A stretch of 64,000 nt of DNA, taken from positions 4,117,501 through 4,181,500 of the forward strand of contig NZ_CP130831.1 of NCBI RefSeq assembly GCF_030549525.1, read 5' to 3'. Shown here one piece after another: positions 49,317-58,070 of this stretch. The position numbers were made by a program, and so were the translations under genes. Position 1 is the stretch's first letter, and each line of letters begins with the position of its first letter. The notes beneath the pieces are model-generated. The model saw only the letters and a program-made list of their open reading frames with translations. It had not been told where the DNA came from and did no database searches. The DNA is from Stenotrophomonas sp. 704A1 (GTDB lineage: Bacteria > Pseudomonadota > Gammaproteobacteria > Xanthomonadales > Xanthomonadaceae).

Positions 49317-49886
49317 CTACTGGCCGGCCTGCCGCTTGAGCCAGGCATCGCGCTCGGCCGCGGGTACGGCCAGCAACGCGCTGCGGACGCTGTCGCGTTG
49401 CTGCGGCGGTGTGCGCTGGGCCACCAGCGCCAGCTGCGCCAGCTGCGACGGGCTGAGCTGGCGCAGCAGCGCCAGCGCCGCATCGCGCTGTTGCGGCGGC
49501 ACGAAACCGAACAGGCCGTGCAGCTTGGGGAACTCGGCACCGAGCTGCGGTCCCAGTCGCCAGCCTTCGCGGAACGCCTGGTCCTGCGCCAGGAACTGGT
49601 TGCGCAGGCGTGCCTGCTGTTCGGGCGGCAAGGCGGCAAAGCGGGCGGCGGCCTGGCGGACCCGTTCGCGCTCGCCTTCCGGCAGCGCGCGCCACGCGGC
49701 GTAGTCGCTGCGACGCTGGCGCTGTTCACCGGGATCGAGCTCGGCAAAGGCAGTGGCGGCGGTCGGTGCCGGCGCAGCGGCGGTCGACGGCGATGCCGGT
49801 GGCAGCGGTACGTTCGCCGGGCGCGGCGCAGCAGCCAACGACAGCGGCACCAGCAGCAGCAGACAGGGCAGGAGCGTCTTATTCAT
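49317..49886 (-). CDS. DUF3106 exported protein
   Basis: A 189-residue protein with a Sec signal peptide (about 1-20), an Ala/Pro-rich stretch, and the DUF3106 segment with several helical repeats (RSDYAAWRALPEGERERVRQ, FVPPQQRDAALALLRQL). Repeats of this sort (LPxxxRxRxxxAAxxFAxL) are typical. Its start overlaps the end of the sigma-like membrane gene by 8 nt, so the two are made together. Confidence 0.8.
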   Translation of the reverse strand: MNKTLLPCLLLLVPLSLAAAPRPANVPLPPASPSTAAAPAPTAATAFAELDPGEQRQRRSDYAAWRALPEGERERVRQAAARFAALPPEQQARLRNQFLAQDQAFREGWRLGPQLGAEFPKLHGLFGFVPPQQRDAALALLRQLSPSQLAQLALVAQRTPPQQRDSVRSALLAVPAAERDAWLKRQAGQ

Positions 49887-50877
49887 CGGCAGCCGAGGTC
49901 TCCAGCGCTGCGCCGACCGGTTCCGGGTGGGTCGGCTTGGGTTGTGATTCATCCACCGGCAAGGGGCCACCGGCCGCGCTCCAGGCATACAGGTCGGCAT
50001 CGGCCAGCAAGGGATAGTCATGATCGGCCAGCATGGCTGCGTCCTCGGCAGCCTGCGCCGTGGCGTCGGGCGCGGCGCGGACGTCGCTGGCCGGCAGGGC
50101 CTCGACCGTCACCGGCCCGGCTTCGCCCACCACGCCTTCCGGCAACGGCGCATCAGCGCCGCTCGGCCGGCCCTGCCAGTAGCGCCAGCCCAGTGCTGCA
50201 ACCAGCAGAACCGCCACGGTTGCCAGCAGGATCGCCGGGCCGCGCCAGCGCGGTGCGGCGTGGGGCCGACGGCGCTTGCCAGGGGCAGGGGCGCGGGGGT
50301 CCTGCGGGGCGCGCCAGGTGGAGGCGGCCGGCTGCGTGCTGGCGGTCGGCGCCGCCGGCTGCTGCAGCTGCTGCAGGCGCTTGGCCGGCAGATCGCGGAT
50401 CCGCGCCTGCACCTGCTCGGCCAGCGCGCGCCAGGCGCCCGCATCGGGCTGGCCGTGCGCATCACGCGGGCACGCGGTGGCCAGCAGCTGCTGGTAGCCG
50501 CCTTCATCGATGTCCAGCACGCGCGTGGCGATGCCCTCTTCCAGGCTGCCGCCGACCCGCAGCAGCAGCGCCAGCCGCGGCAGCGGCGGCATCCCGCCCA
50601 GCGCTGCCAGCGCCGGCGGCCATTGCCCGGCCGAAGGCTCGCGCAGCGCCTGGCGCTGGCCAAGCAGGGTCCAGAAGCGGGTGGGCCACTGCGCCATCGG
50701 CAGATCGCTGGCCACCGCAGCGAACGCCCGCATCACCGCCACCAGGGTCTGCTCGGCCCGGGCAGGGTCGCCGCACTGCAGTTCGGCCACCACCAGGGCA
50801 CGGCGCTCGACACCGCGCAGGAATGCCGACAGCGCGCCGGCCGCGGTCGAGGAAACAGGGGCGGGCACAGCCGTCAT
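49879..50877 (-). CDS. Sigma-like protein with membrane anchor
   Basis: A 332-residue protein. Residues about 20-85 (ERRALVVAELQCGDPARAEQ, then FWTLLGQRQAL) resemble a worn ECF sigma region 2, and about 96-125 (LARVAL-like RLALLLRVGGSLEEGIATRV) look like region 4. A basic linker follows, then one membrane helix (about 225-245, ILLATVAVLLVAALGWRYW) and an acidic periplasmic tail. It could be a membrane-bound sigma-like regulator, or a protein that keeps the fold but lost DNA binding. It overlaps the DUF3106 gene. The function is not known. Confidence 0.55.
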   Translation of the reverse strand: MTAVPAPVSSTAAGALSAFLRGVERRALVVAELQCGDPARAEQTLVAVMRAFAAVASDLPMAQWPTRFWTLLGQRQALREPSAGQWPPALAALGGMPPLPRLALLLRVGGSLEEGIATRVLDIDEGGYQQLLATACPRDAHGQPDAGAWRALAEQVQARIRDLPAKRLQQLQQPAAPTASTQPAASTWRAPQDPRAPAPGKRRRPHAAPRWRGPAILLATVAVLLVAALGWRYWQGRPSGADAPLPEGVVGEAGPVTVEALPASDVRAAPDATAQAAEDAAMLADHDYPLLADADLYAWSAAGGPLPVDESQPKPTHPEPVGAALETSAADE

Positions 50878-51290
50878 CGGTCACTCCAAAGGTCTGCCGG
50901 CATGATAGCGGCAGGCCATTGGTGCCCGGCAGGACTTGCGGTGCAGGGCACTTCGTGCTGCAGGTTGTGCACAGCATCACGCGGGTACCGGCGGCTTCCC
51001 GCGGAAAGCGCTGAATTCACCCTGTTTCAGCAATGTTTCACATCCAAGTTGTTGATTTTGAATGCTTTTGAAGTGCGGCTATTTTTTGACCAACCCGAGT
51101 GTGAGGCCGTCGCCATCGGCCTCATGCGGCGCCATGACCCGCTAACGCACAGACTTATCCACAGAAGATGTGGATAAGACTGAATCTCCAATAGACACCG
51201 ATATTTAGGTGACATTTATGATTCGCGGACGGCGCATGCACGCCGGTGCAGGCGGCCATCCGCCCGCGCATGGGCCGTTACACTGACCCG
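50878..51290. other. 413-bp divergent regulatory gap
   Basis: The region between the sigma-like gene and priA is AT-richer than its surroundings. It contains an 8-bp hairpin at 51102-51124 (TGAGGCCG-N7-CGGCCTCA), a paired DnaA box at 51154-51178, and an open minus-strand frame of about 60 codons without a convincing start. No other gene is seen. Confidence 0.5.
51154..51178. promoter_or_regulatory. Paired, inverted DnaA boxes upstream of priA
   Basis: CTTATCCACA, 5 nt, TGTGGATAAG: two perfect DnaA boxes (TTATCCACA) facing each other, 112 bp before the priA start. They form a perfect inverted repeat with 10-bp arms. Confidence 0.7.
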
Positions 51291-53480
51291 ATGCTCGCCC
51301 CCGACTCCGGCCCCGTCCCGACCCTGCAGGTTGCCCTGCCCGTGCCGCTGCCACGCCTGTTCGACTACCTGCCGCCGGACGGGATCGCGCCGGCCGAGGC
51401 GGTCGGCTGCCGGCTGAAGGTGCCGTTCGGCAACCGCGAACTGATCGGCCTGGTCGCCGCCCATGGCCAGGCCGACGCCAGCCCCGGCCTACGCCAGGCC
51501 CTGGCATGGTGCGACCCGGCGCCGCTGCTGCAGGGCGAGCTCTGGCAGAGCCTGCAGTGGCTGGCCCGCTACACCCATTCACCGCTGGGTGAAGTGGTGA
51601 ACACCGCCCTGCCCGGCCCGCTGCGGCACGGCGAGGCCCTGCTCGACACCCATCACTGGGGCTGGCAGCTGACCGCCGCCGGACAGGCCCAGCGCGCAAC
51701 GCTGCGCGCGGGCACCCGCCCGCGGCAACTGGCCGAGCTGCTGGGCGAGGCCGTGGTCGACGAAGACGTGCTGGGCGCGCGCATGGAGGACTGGCGCACC
51801 GCCGCCCGCAGCCTGGCCAAGCGCGGGCTGGCCGAGCGCGTAGCCCTGAGCGTGGCGCCGCAGCATGCGCAGCCGCTGCCCGGCCCCACCCTCAACGCGG
51901 AACAGGCCGAGGCCGTGGCCGCGATCACCGCCGCCGACGGCTTCCATGCCTTCCTGCTGGACGGCGTGACCGGCAGCGGCAAGACCGAGGTCTACCTGCA
52001 GGCCATCATCCACTGTCTGGCGCAGGGCCGGCAGGCGCTTGTGCTGGTGCCGGAAATCGGCCTGACCCCGCAGACCCTGGCGCGCTTCCGTGGCCGCCTC
52101 GGCATCGCGGTGCATGCACTGCATTCGGGCCTGAACGACAACGAACGCGCGCGCGTCTGGGCTGCGGCCTCGCGCGGCGAAGCGCGGGTGATCGTCGGCA
52201 CCCGCTCGGCGGTATTCACCCCGCTGCCGCAGGCCGGCCTGCTGATCGTCGACGAGGAGCACGACGGCAGCTACAAGCAGCAGGACGGCATCCGCTACCA
52301 CGCGCGCGACTTCGCGCTGGTGCGGGCCAAGGCGCTGGGCATCCCGGTGCTGCTGGGCAGTGCCACACCGTCGCTGGAAACCCTGCACAACGCCCATGCC
52401 GGCCGCTACAGCCACCTGCGCCTGAAGCAGCGCGCCGGCGAGGCACGGCCACCGCGGGTGCGCATCCTCGATGTGCGCAAGCGGCCGCTGCACGATGGCC
52501 TCTCGGCCGATGTGCTGGCCGGTATCGGCGAACACCTGCAGCGTGGCCAGCAGGTGCTGGTGTTCAAGAACCGCCGCGGCTATGCGCCGGTGCTGCTGTG
52601 CCACGACTGCGGCTGGACCGCACCGTGCCATCGGTGCGATGCGCCGATGACCGTGCACGGTGGAGGGCGTCGCCTGCAGTGCCACCACTGTGGCGCGCGG
52701 CAGCCGGCGCCGCTGGCCTGCCCGGCCTGCGGCAGCCTGGCATTGCAGCCGCAGGGCATCGGTACCGAACGCCTGGAGGAACACCTGGTCAGCGCCTTCG
52801 CCGATTACCCGGTGGTGCGCATCGACCGCGGCACCACCTCACGCCGGGACGCGCTGGAGCAACAGCTCGCCAAGCTCGGCGACCAGCCCGGCATCCTGGT
52901 CGGCACGCAGATCCTGGCCAAGGGCCACGACCTGCCCAAGCTGACCCTGGTGGTGGTGGTCGGGATCGACGAAGGGCTGTTTTCGGCCGACTTCCGTGCC
53001 AGCGAGAAACTGGCGCAGCAGCTGATCCAGGTGGCCGGGCGTGCCGGCCGCGCACGCGATCCCGGCGAGGTCTGGCTGCAGACCCACCACCCGGGCCATC
53101 CGCTGCTGGAAACGCTGGTGAACGGTGGCTACCACCCGTTCGCGCAGGCTGAACTCAACCAGCGCCAGGCCGCCGGCTTCCCTCCCTTCGCGCATCTGGC
53201 ACTGATGCGCGCCGAGGCGCAGCAGGTCGAACATGCCAATGCGTTTCTGCTGGCAGCGCGGCGCCTGATCGGCGAACAGACCGGAGTGGAGGCCTACGGA
53301 CCGATGCCGGCACCGATGCCACGCCGTGCCGGTTACCAGCGCACGCAGCTGCTGCTGTCGGCGGCCCAGCGGCCGCCACTGCATGGCGTGCTGGCGCAGC
53401 TGGTGCCGCCGCTGTACGCGCTGCCGGAAGCCCGCAAGGTGCGCTGGTCGCTGGATGTGGACCCGACGGATCTGTATTGA
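51291..53480 (+). CDS. priA: Primosomal helicase PriA
   Basis: A 729-residue replication-restart helicase. The N-terminal DNA-binding domain (about 1-105), Walker A GVTGSGKTEVY (about 220), DEEHDGSYKQQDG (DEEH box, about 320) and eight zinc-binding cysteines (LLCHDCGWTAPCHRCDAP ... CHHCG ... CPACGS) are complete. It recognises stalled forks and reloads DnaB. The ATG at 51291 gives the conserved N-terminus; earlier in-frame starts add an unrelated Arg-rich leader. Paired DnaA boxes lie upstream. The ribosome-binding site is weak. Confidence 0.96.
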   Translation: MLAPDSGPVPTLQVALPVPLPRLFDYLPPDGIAPAEAVGCRLKVPFGNRELIGLVAAHGQADASPGLRQALAWCDPAPLLQGELWQSLQWLARYTHSPLGEVVNTALPGPLRHGEALLDTHHWGWQLTAAGQAQRATLRAGTRPRQLAELLGEAVVDEDVLGARMEDWRTAARSLAKRGLAERVALSVAPQHAQPLPGPTLNAEQAEAVAAITAADGFHAFLLDGVTGSGKTEVYLQAIIHCLAQGRQALVLVPEIGLTPQTLARFRGRLGIAVHALHSGLNDNERARVWAAASRGEARVIVGTRSAVFTPLPQAGLLIVDEEHDGSYKQQDGIRYHARDFALVRAKALGIPVLLGSATPSLETLHNAHAGRYSHLRLKQRAGEARPPRVRILDVRKRPLHDGLSADVLAGIGEHLQRGQQVLVFKNRRGYAPVLLCHDCGWTAPCHRCDAPMTVHGGGRRLQCHHCGARQPAPLACPACGSLALQPQGIGTERLEEHLVSAFADYPVVRIDRGTTSRRDALEQQLAKLGDQPGILVGTQILAKGHDLPKLTLVVVVGIDEGLFSADFRASEKLAQQLIQVAGRAGRARDPGEVWLQTHHPGHPLLETLVNGGYHPFAQAELNQRQAAGFPPFAHLALMRAEAQQVEHANAFLLAARRLIGEQTGVEAYGPMPAPMPRRAGYQRTQLLLSAAQRPPLHGVLAQLVPPLYALPEARKVRWSLDVDPTDLY

Positions 53481-53494
53481 GGGTGCTGCCACAT

Positions 53495-53518
53495 CCGCCG
53501 GGCATGGCCCGGCGCTAC
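53495..53518 (-). repeat. SMAG element after priA
   Basis: Minus strand GTAG-CGCCGGGC-CAT-GCCCGGCG; a single copy between convergent genes. Confidence 0.7.
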
Positions 53519-53577
53519 CTTCGTGGACACCGTTGGGTCGTGTCGGGCGTGCTCCACGCCATCCCCGGCCCCAACGC

Positions 53578-54198
53578 TTACGTCATCGGGGACATCACGC
53601 CGCGCTGGTACGCCGGGCGCTCGCGCAGGCGCGCATACCAGTCGGCCAGGTGCGGCAGATCGGGCCGCTGTATCGGCAGTTCGAACCAGGCGTAGATCAG
53701 CGACCCCAGTGCGATGTCGCCCATCGCGAACTGCTTGCCCGACAACCAGGGCTGGGTGGCCAGGGTCGCATCGGGCAGGGCGAGGAAATCGCCGGCACGG
53801 ACGATGGCCGCATTGATGCGCGCCTCATCGCGGTCGGCCGGCGCGGTGCGCATGATGCCCCAGATCAGTTCGGAGTACAGCGGCGCCATCCGCGAGGTGC
53901 TCCAGTCCATCCACTTCTCGGCCTGGGCGCGTTCCATCGGATCCTCGGCATACAGCGTGCCAAGCGCGTAGCGCGCGCTCAGGTAGCGCACGATGGTGTT
54001 CGATTCCCACAGCGGCAGGCCGTGGTCCTCGATCACCGGCACCAGCCCGTTCGGGTTCATCGCCACGTACTCCGGCGACTGCGTGCCGCCGTGGCTGCCC
54101 CCGACTTCAATGGATTCGTACGGCAGCCCGATCTCTTCGGCGCACCACAGCACCTTGCGGACGTTGCTGGAATTGCGACGGCCCCAGATCTTCAACAT
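53578..54198 (-). CDS. Glutathione S-transferase family protein
   Basis: A 206-residue GST. The N-terminal thioredoxin fold has MLKIWGRRNSSNVRKVLWCAEE with Ser/Asn-type active site, NPNGLVPVIEDHGLPLWESN, and a helical C-terminal domain with GKQFAMGDIALGSLIY. This resembles the YfcF/beta-like class. It is the second GST in the window (other at 13719) and not a close paralogue. It is divergent from a tiny membrane protein gene. Confidence 0.9.
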   Translation of the reverse strand: MLKIWGRRNSSNVRKVLWCAEEIGLPYESIEVGGSHGGTQSPEYVAMNPNGLVPVIEDHGLPLWESNTIVRYLSARYALGTLYAEDPMERAQAEKWMDWSTSRMAPLYSELIWGIMRTAPADRDEARINAAIVRAGDFLALPDATLATQPWLSGKQFAMGDIALGSLIYAWFELPIQRPDLPHLADWYARLRERPAYQRGVMSPMT

Positions 54199-54276
54199 GC
54201 GGAGTTCCTTGCCTGCAGCGGTGCGCCACGCCGGCGCGGAGACGCTACGATACGCTCATCCACAGGGAGAGACGAC

Positions 54277-54468
54277 GTGACTGCATGGGATGCCGTGAAC
54301 TACGTTCTGCTGGCAGCAGGCCTGGTGATGCTGGTGGTGGGCTACCGGCGATCCAGCCGCAACCTGCTGCTGTGCGCCGGCCTGTTGCTGCTGGCCTTCA
54401 ATGGCGTGGAGGATTTCGCCGCCGGCTTTGCCGACGGCTACGCACATTCCACTGCGCGGGAGATCTGA
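54277..54468 (+). CDS. Small membrane protein (63 aa)
   Basis: A 63-residue protein starting at GTG with a good GGAGA site. It has two predicted helices (about 7-22 and 30-45). No family is recognised. It is a good candidate for a genuine small inner-membrane protein because of the strong translation signal. The NYN gene is convergent. Confidence 0.55.
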   Translation: MTAWDAVNYVLLAAGLVMLVVGYRRSSRNLLLCAGLLLLAFNGVEDFAAGFADGYAHSTAREI

Positions 54469-54482
54469 CCGGCGGCATGGAT

Positions 54483-54506
54483 TCGCCGGGCATGGCCCGG
54501 CACTAC
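54483..54506 (-). repeat. SMAG element at the NYN stop
   Basis: Minus strand GTAG-TGCCGGGC-CAT-GCCCGGCG; the TAG (54505-54503) is the NYN stop. Confidence 0.75.
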
Positions 54507-55282
54507 CGGTTCTTCTTCGGCAGCGCGCGCACGTAGGACGACTTGCCGTCCTTCTTCAGTTCGAACAGGCCGATCGCCGCCAGCAGGTCGCTGAGCTTGC
54601 CGTAGCCATAGTTGCGCGGATCGAACGAGGCCTGGTTGCCGATCTGGCTGCCGACCGGCCCCAGGTGCGACCAGCCATCCTCGCCTTCGGCCGATGACAC
54701 CGCACGTCGCAGCATCTTCACCAGCCGCGTATCGCTGCGCATTTCCGCGCCGCTCTTGCGCGGGCGGGCATCGTCGCTGGCAACGGGCTCGTTCGACGCC
54801 TGCTCGCTCGATGCCTGCTCGACATCCGGCACGCTGGCGTGGGTCTGCCCCAGCGCTTCCAGGTAGGTGAACTTGGAACAGGCGTTGACGAACGGCTCGG
54901 GCGTCTTCTTTTCGCCGAAGCCATACACCTTCACGCCATCGGTCAGCAGGCGCATCACCATCGGCGTAAAGTCGGCATCGCTGGACACGATCGCGAAGCC
55001 GTCCAGGTTGCGCGCGTACAGCAGGTCCATCGCATCGATCACCATCGCCATGTCCGAGGCGTTCTTGCCCTTGCTGTAGGCGAACTGCTGGATCGGGCGG
55101 ATCGCATACTCGTGCAGCACCGCTTCCCAGCCTTTCAGGCGCGGGCTCTTCCAGTTGCCATAGGCGCGGCGGACATTGGCCACGCCGTAGCGCGCCACCT
55201 CTGCCAGCACTTCATCGATCTTCGAGGCCGGCGCATTGTCGGCGTCGATCAGCAGGGCGATGCGCTTTTCCGGTTCGCTCAT
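54503..55282 (-). CDS. NYN-domain (LabA/DUF88) protein with OST-HTH
   Basis: A 259-residue protein. The NYN nuclease-like domain (about 1-130) contains LLIDADNAPASK and the acidic SSDADFTPMVMRL with conserved Asp residues for metal-dependent RNA cleavage. A disordered middle part is followed by a C-terminal OST-HTH/LOTUS domain (about 190-255, FDPRNYGYGKLSDLLAAIGLF), which binds RNA. The combination suggests an RNA-processing or RNA-regulatory enzyme. It stands alone. The stop is part of a SMAG element. Confidence 0.88.
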   Translation of the reverse strand: MSEPEKRIALLIDADNAPASKIDEVLAEVARYGVANVRRAYGNWKSPRLKGWEAVLHEYAIRPIQQFAYSKGKNASDMAMVIDAMDLLYARNLDGFAIVSSDADFTPMVMRLLTDGVKVYGFGEKKTPEPFVNACSKFTYLEALGQTHASVPDVEQASSEQASNEPVASDDARPRKSGAEMRSDTRLVKMLRRAVSSAEGEDGWSHLGPVGSQIGNQASFDPRNYGYGKLSDLLAAIGLFELKKDGKSSYVRALPKKNR

Positions 55283-55402
55283 GGGTTCCTCGCGGGCGAT
55301 AGGCTGAACCCGAGTATCTCCCATCGGCACCGGCGCTGACGTGACAAGGTGCTGGCGTGCGAAGATGCGAAACGGTTCCCCACGCCCCCCTGGAGTGAGT
55401 CG

Positions 55403-56683
55403 ATGAGTCGCGATCGCGTTCCCCACCTGGTCATCGTCGGCGGCGGTTTCGCCGGCCTCTGGGCCACCCGCGCCCTGGCCCGCGAGCGCATACGCATTAC
55501 CCTGGTCGACCGCCGCAACCATCACCTGTTCCAGCCGCTGCTGTACCAGGTGGCCACCGCCGGCCTGTCGGCGCCGGACATCGCCGCGCCACTGCGGCAC
55601 ATCCTTGGCCACCAGCGCAACGTGGAAGTGCGCCTGGGCGAGGTGGTGGCGATCGACAAGCAGGCCCGGCAGGTACGCATGGCCGATGGCAGTGCACTGG
55701 ACTACGACACGCTGCTGCTGGCCACCGGCGCCACCCATGCCTATTTCGGCCATGACGAATGGGCCGACGATGCGCCCGGCCTGAAGACGCTGGACGATGC
55801 CATCGCCCTGCGCCGCAAGCTGCTGCTGGCCTTCGAGCGTGCCGAGGCCGAACCGGATCCAGCGAAGAAGGCCGCATGGCTGAGCTTCGCCGTGGTCGGC
55901 GGCGGCCCCACCGGTGTGGAGCTGGCCGGCACCTTGGCCGAGATCGCACGGCACACCCTGCGCAACGAGTTCCGTCACATCGATCCGGCCAGCGCCAAGG
56001 TGCGCCTAGTGGAAGCCGGCCCGCGCGTGCTGTCGACCTTCCCCGAGGTGCTCTCGCTGAAGGCACGCCGGCAGCTGGAGAAGCTGGGTGTGGAAGTGCT
56101 GACCGGTACGCCGGTAAGCCACATCGACGGCCAGGGGTTCCAGCTGGGCAACCAGTTCGTGGCGGCGCGTACCGTGGTCTGGGCCGCCGGCGTGGCGGCT
56201 TCGCCGCTGGCGCGCACGCTGCAGGTGCCGCTGGATCGCGCCGGCCGCGTGCAGGTGCAACCCGACCTGACCCTGCCCGATCACCCGGAGCTGTTCGTGG
56301 CCGGCGATCTGGCCGCATTGAACCAGGCCAACGGCAAGCCGGTGCCCGGTGTGGCGCCTGCGGCCAAGCAGATGGGCAAGTACGTGGCCGAGGTGATCCG
56401 CGCGCGCCTGCGCGGCAAGCCTGCCCCCGGCCCTTTCAGGTACGCCGACTACGGCAACCTGGCCACCATCGGCCGCATGGCCGCGATCGTGCACCTGGGC
56501 CGGCTGCAGCTGTCGGGCATCCTGGCCTGGTGGTTCTGGCTGGCCGCGCACGTGTTCTTCCTGATCGGCTTCCGCAACCGCATCGTGGTGCTGCTGAACT
56601 GGGCGGTGGCGTACTGGAGCTACCAGCGCAGCGCGCGCATCATCTTCGGTGACGACCAGGAAGACCGACGGCCGGGACGCTAG
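55403..56683 (+). CDS. ndh: Type II NADH dehydrogenase
   Basis: A 426-residue peripheral flavoprotein. The FAD-binding GGGFAGLWATRAL (about 14-26), the NADH-binding GGGPTGVELAGTLAE (about 166-180), the ATGATHAYFGHD segment and a C-terminal amphipathic, aromatic helix (WWFWLAAHVFFLIGF, about 375-390) are as in NDH-2. It transfers electrons from NADH to quinone without pumping protons. The start at 55403 follows TGGAG. The name is by family; a related FAD oxidoreductase cannot be ruled out. Confidence 0.88.
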   Translation: MSRDRVPHLVIVGGGFAGLWATRALARERIRITLVDRRNHHLFQPLLYQVATAGLSAPDIAAPLRHILGHQRNVEVRLGEVVAIDKQARQVRMADGSALDYDTLLLATGATHAYFGHDEWADDAPGLKTLDDAIALRRKLLLAFERAEAEPDPAKKAAWLSFAVVGGGPTGVELAGTLAEIARHTLRNEFRHIDPASAKVRLVEAGPRVLSTFPEVLSLKARRQLEKLGVEVLTGTPVSHIDGQGFQLGNQFVAARTVVWAAGVAASPLARTLQVPLDRAGRVQVQPDLTLPDHPELFVAGDLAALNQANGKPVPGVAPAAKQMGKYVAEVIRARLRGKPAPGPFRYADYGNLATIGRMAAIVHLGRLQLSGILAWWFWLAAHVFFLIGFRNRIVVLLNWAVAYWSYQRSARIIFGDDQEDRRPGR

Positions 56684-56716
56684 GGCCGAAGACGGACACG
56701 GGTTATCTCTCTGGGA

Positions 56717-56790
56717 GCAGATCCACGCCATGCGTGGATGAATGTCTGTGCAGGCCGCATGGAACTCAGCCACGCATGGCGTGGCTCTAC
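56717..56790. repeat. Pair of SMAG-type palindromes after ndh
   Basis: Left palindrome ATCCACGC-CAT-GCGTGGAT (GCAG instead of GTAG in front); right palindrome GCCACGC-ATG-GCGTGGC ending in CTAC. The right one supplies the stop codon TAG of the convergent gene. Confidence 0.75.
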
Positions 56791-57239
56791 TGCTTCATCG
56801 GGCCGTCGGGCACCCGCCGCTTCGACCATGCGCGGCAGAAATCCTCCTTTCTCGCGGTATCGGCAATCTGCGCCGCGCTCCAATGTCGGGTAATCCAGAT
56901 CGTCAATGCGGTACTGCTGAGATGCCAGCGCAGCATGCCCTGCTGCGGTTGCCGCCACAGGTGGCGTCGAGCAATCCAGAAGGCCTCCCGTTCCACGTCA
57001 GGCACCTTCTTCATCACGTCCTTGTCGAAGAACCGCGCGGCGAATCGCCAGGGATTCATCGGCGGGTATCCCGGCCGTGGTTCACTGCTGCACGCAGCCA
57101 CACCACTGGGCGCACGGTCTGCGGGCTTCGGCCGGCCCTCCACCAGCGCCAGCCCGAGCAGGTACAGCAGGCCCGGCAGCAGCGCGATACCGGCGACCAG
57201 TACGACGACGGAGATCCATGCTGTGCCAGCGGCACGCAT
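56787..57239 (-). CDS. Hypothetical membrane protein, perhaps transglycosylase-like
   Basis: A 150-residue protein with one N-terminal helix (about 8-30) and a C-terminal part containing LSSTALTIWITRHWSAAQIADTA, which resembles the ALTIWIEQHxSKDEI helix of GT51 transglycosylases; the rest of that domain is missing. It may be a degraded or specialised relative. It lies 4 bp after the next gene upstream on the same strand. Its stop belongs to a SMAG element. Confidence 0.5.
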   Translation of the reverse strand: MRAAGTAWISVVVLVAGIALLPGLLYLLGLALVEGRPKPADRAPSGVAACSSEPRPGYPPMNPWRFAARFFDKDVMKKVPDVEREAFWIARRHLWRQPQQGMLRWHLSSTALTIWITRHWSAAQIADTARKEDFCRAWSKRRVPDGPMKQ

Positions 57240-57243
57240 CGCT

Positions 57244-57675
57244 CTACGGTGCCTTCGGCTTCGGGTACCACAGCGCATTGACGATGACCCAGCGCTGGTC
57301 GAATCGGCCCATGTGGAAATAATCGACGAACCACGGGGTTTCCAGCCGCACCGAGGCCGCGTTGCCGGTCACGTCCAGCACCGTGCAGCGGCGGTCCCAT
57401 TGCGCCTTGGGGGTTTTCAACGCCCCCTGCTTCGTCAATGCCACCAGCTCTTCCTTCGACATGCGGCGCAGGCCCAGGCGCTCGTCGGGCGTATCGCCCA
57501 GCACCGCGCGCTTGGCCAGATCCGGGTGCAGGGAGCGGGCGACGCGCTGCGGGTCGGCCTCCAGCTGGCCATCCACATAGTCATGGCAAGTGGCTTCGAT
57601 GGCCGCGATCGTGGCCGGGTCGGCGGCGGGGCTTGTTGATGCGGAGAGAGCGAACAGCAGGGCAATCGTGGACAT
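57244..57675 (-). CDS. Exported NTF2-like (lumazine-binding type) protein
   Basis: A 143-residue protein with a short signal-like N-terminus (about 1-18) and an NTF2-like fold: TCHDYVDGQLEADPQRVARSLHPDLAKRA, then ASVRLETPWFVDYFHMGRFDQRWVIVNALWYPKP. Such domains (Lumazine_bd_2 family) bind small ligands or catalyse isomerisations. The start has a good AGGAG site. It is cotranscribed with the next gene, 4 bp downstream. Confidence 0.72.
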   Translation of the reverse strand: MSTIALLFALSASTSPAADPATIAAIEATCHDYVDGQLEADPQRVARSLHPDLAKRAVLGDTPDERLGLRRMSKEELVALTKQGALKTPKAQWDRRCTVLDVTGNAASVRLETPWFVDYFHMGRFDQRWVIVNALWYPKPKAP

Positions 57676-57725
57676 CAGGGTCTCCTGCGCGGGGCACGGG
57701 GCGATCATGGCATGGCAGGCGTGCC

Positions 57726-57749
57726 CATCCACGCCTGGCGTGGGTCTAC
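57726..57749 (-). repeat. SMAG element at the GIY-YIG stop
   Basis: Minus strand GTAG-ACCCACGCC-AGG-CGTGGAT; the TAG (57748-57746) is the stop of the GIY-YIG gene. Confidence 0.7.
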
Positions 57750-58021
57750 AGGACGGCCTCGGCCGGGGCCTGCAGCCAGGCCAGCTTGCGTTCGCGCGGC
57801 TGCTGCTTGAGCTGCCACTCGGCACGGGAGGCGGCCGCGCGGTCCGGGTACTCACGCACGGCCAGCACCCGCAGCGGCGGCCGGGCCCGTGTGTAGCGCG
57901 CGCCCTTGCCGGCCTGATGGGCAGCAAAGCGGGCCTGCACGTCGGTGCTGATGCCGGCGTAATAGCTGCCGTCCCGGCATTCGAGCAGGTACAGGAACCA
58001 CGGGCGGAGGGACGGGGCCAT
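57746..58021 (-). CDS. GIY-YIG nuclease superfamily protein
   Basis: A 91-residue protein of the UPF0213/YhbQ type. The N-terminal [19 protein letters not shown] has the YL...YAG pattern of GIY-YIG nucleases, with [27 protein letters not shown] carrying the conserved Arg and Glu. It may act in DNA repair; the precise role is unknown. Its start is next to the glycine riboswitch that drives the divergent gene. The stop is part of a SMAG element. Confidence 0.85.
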   Translation of the reverse strand: MAPSLRPWFLYLLECRDGSYYAGISTDVQARFAAHQAGKGARYTRARPPLRVLAVREYPDRAAASRAEWQLKQQPRERKLAWLQAPAEAVL

Positions 58022-58070
58022 GCCCGGATTATGCCGTGCTGCACTGCAGCGGATATACTGGCGCCCGAAT

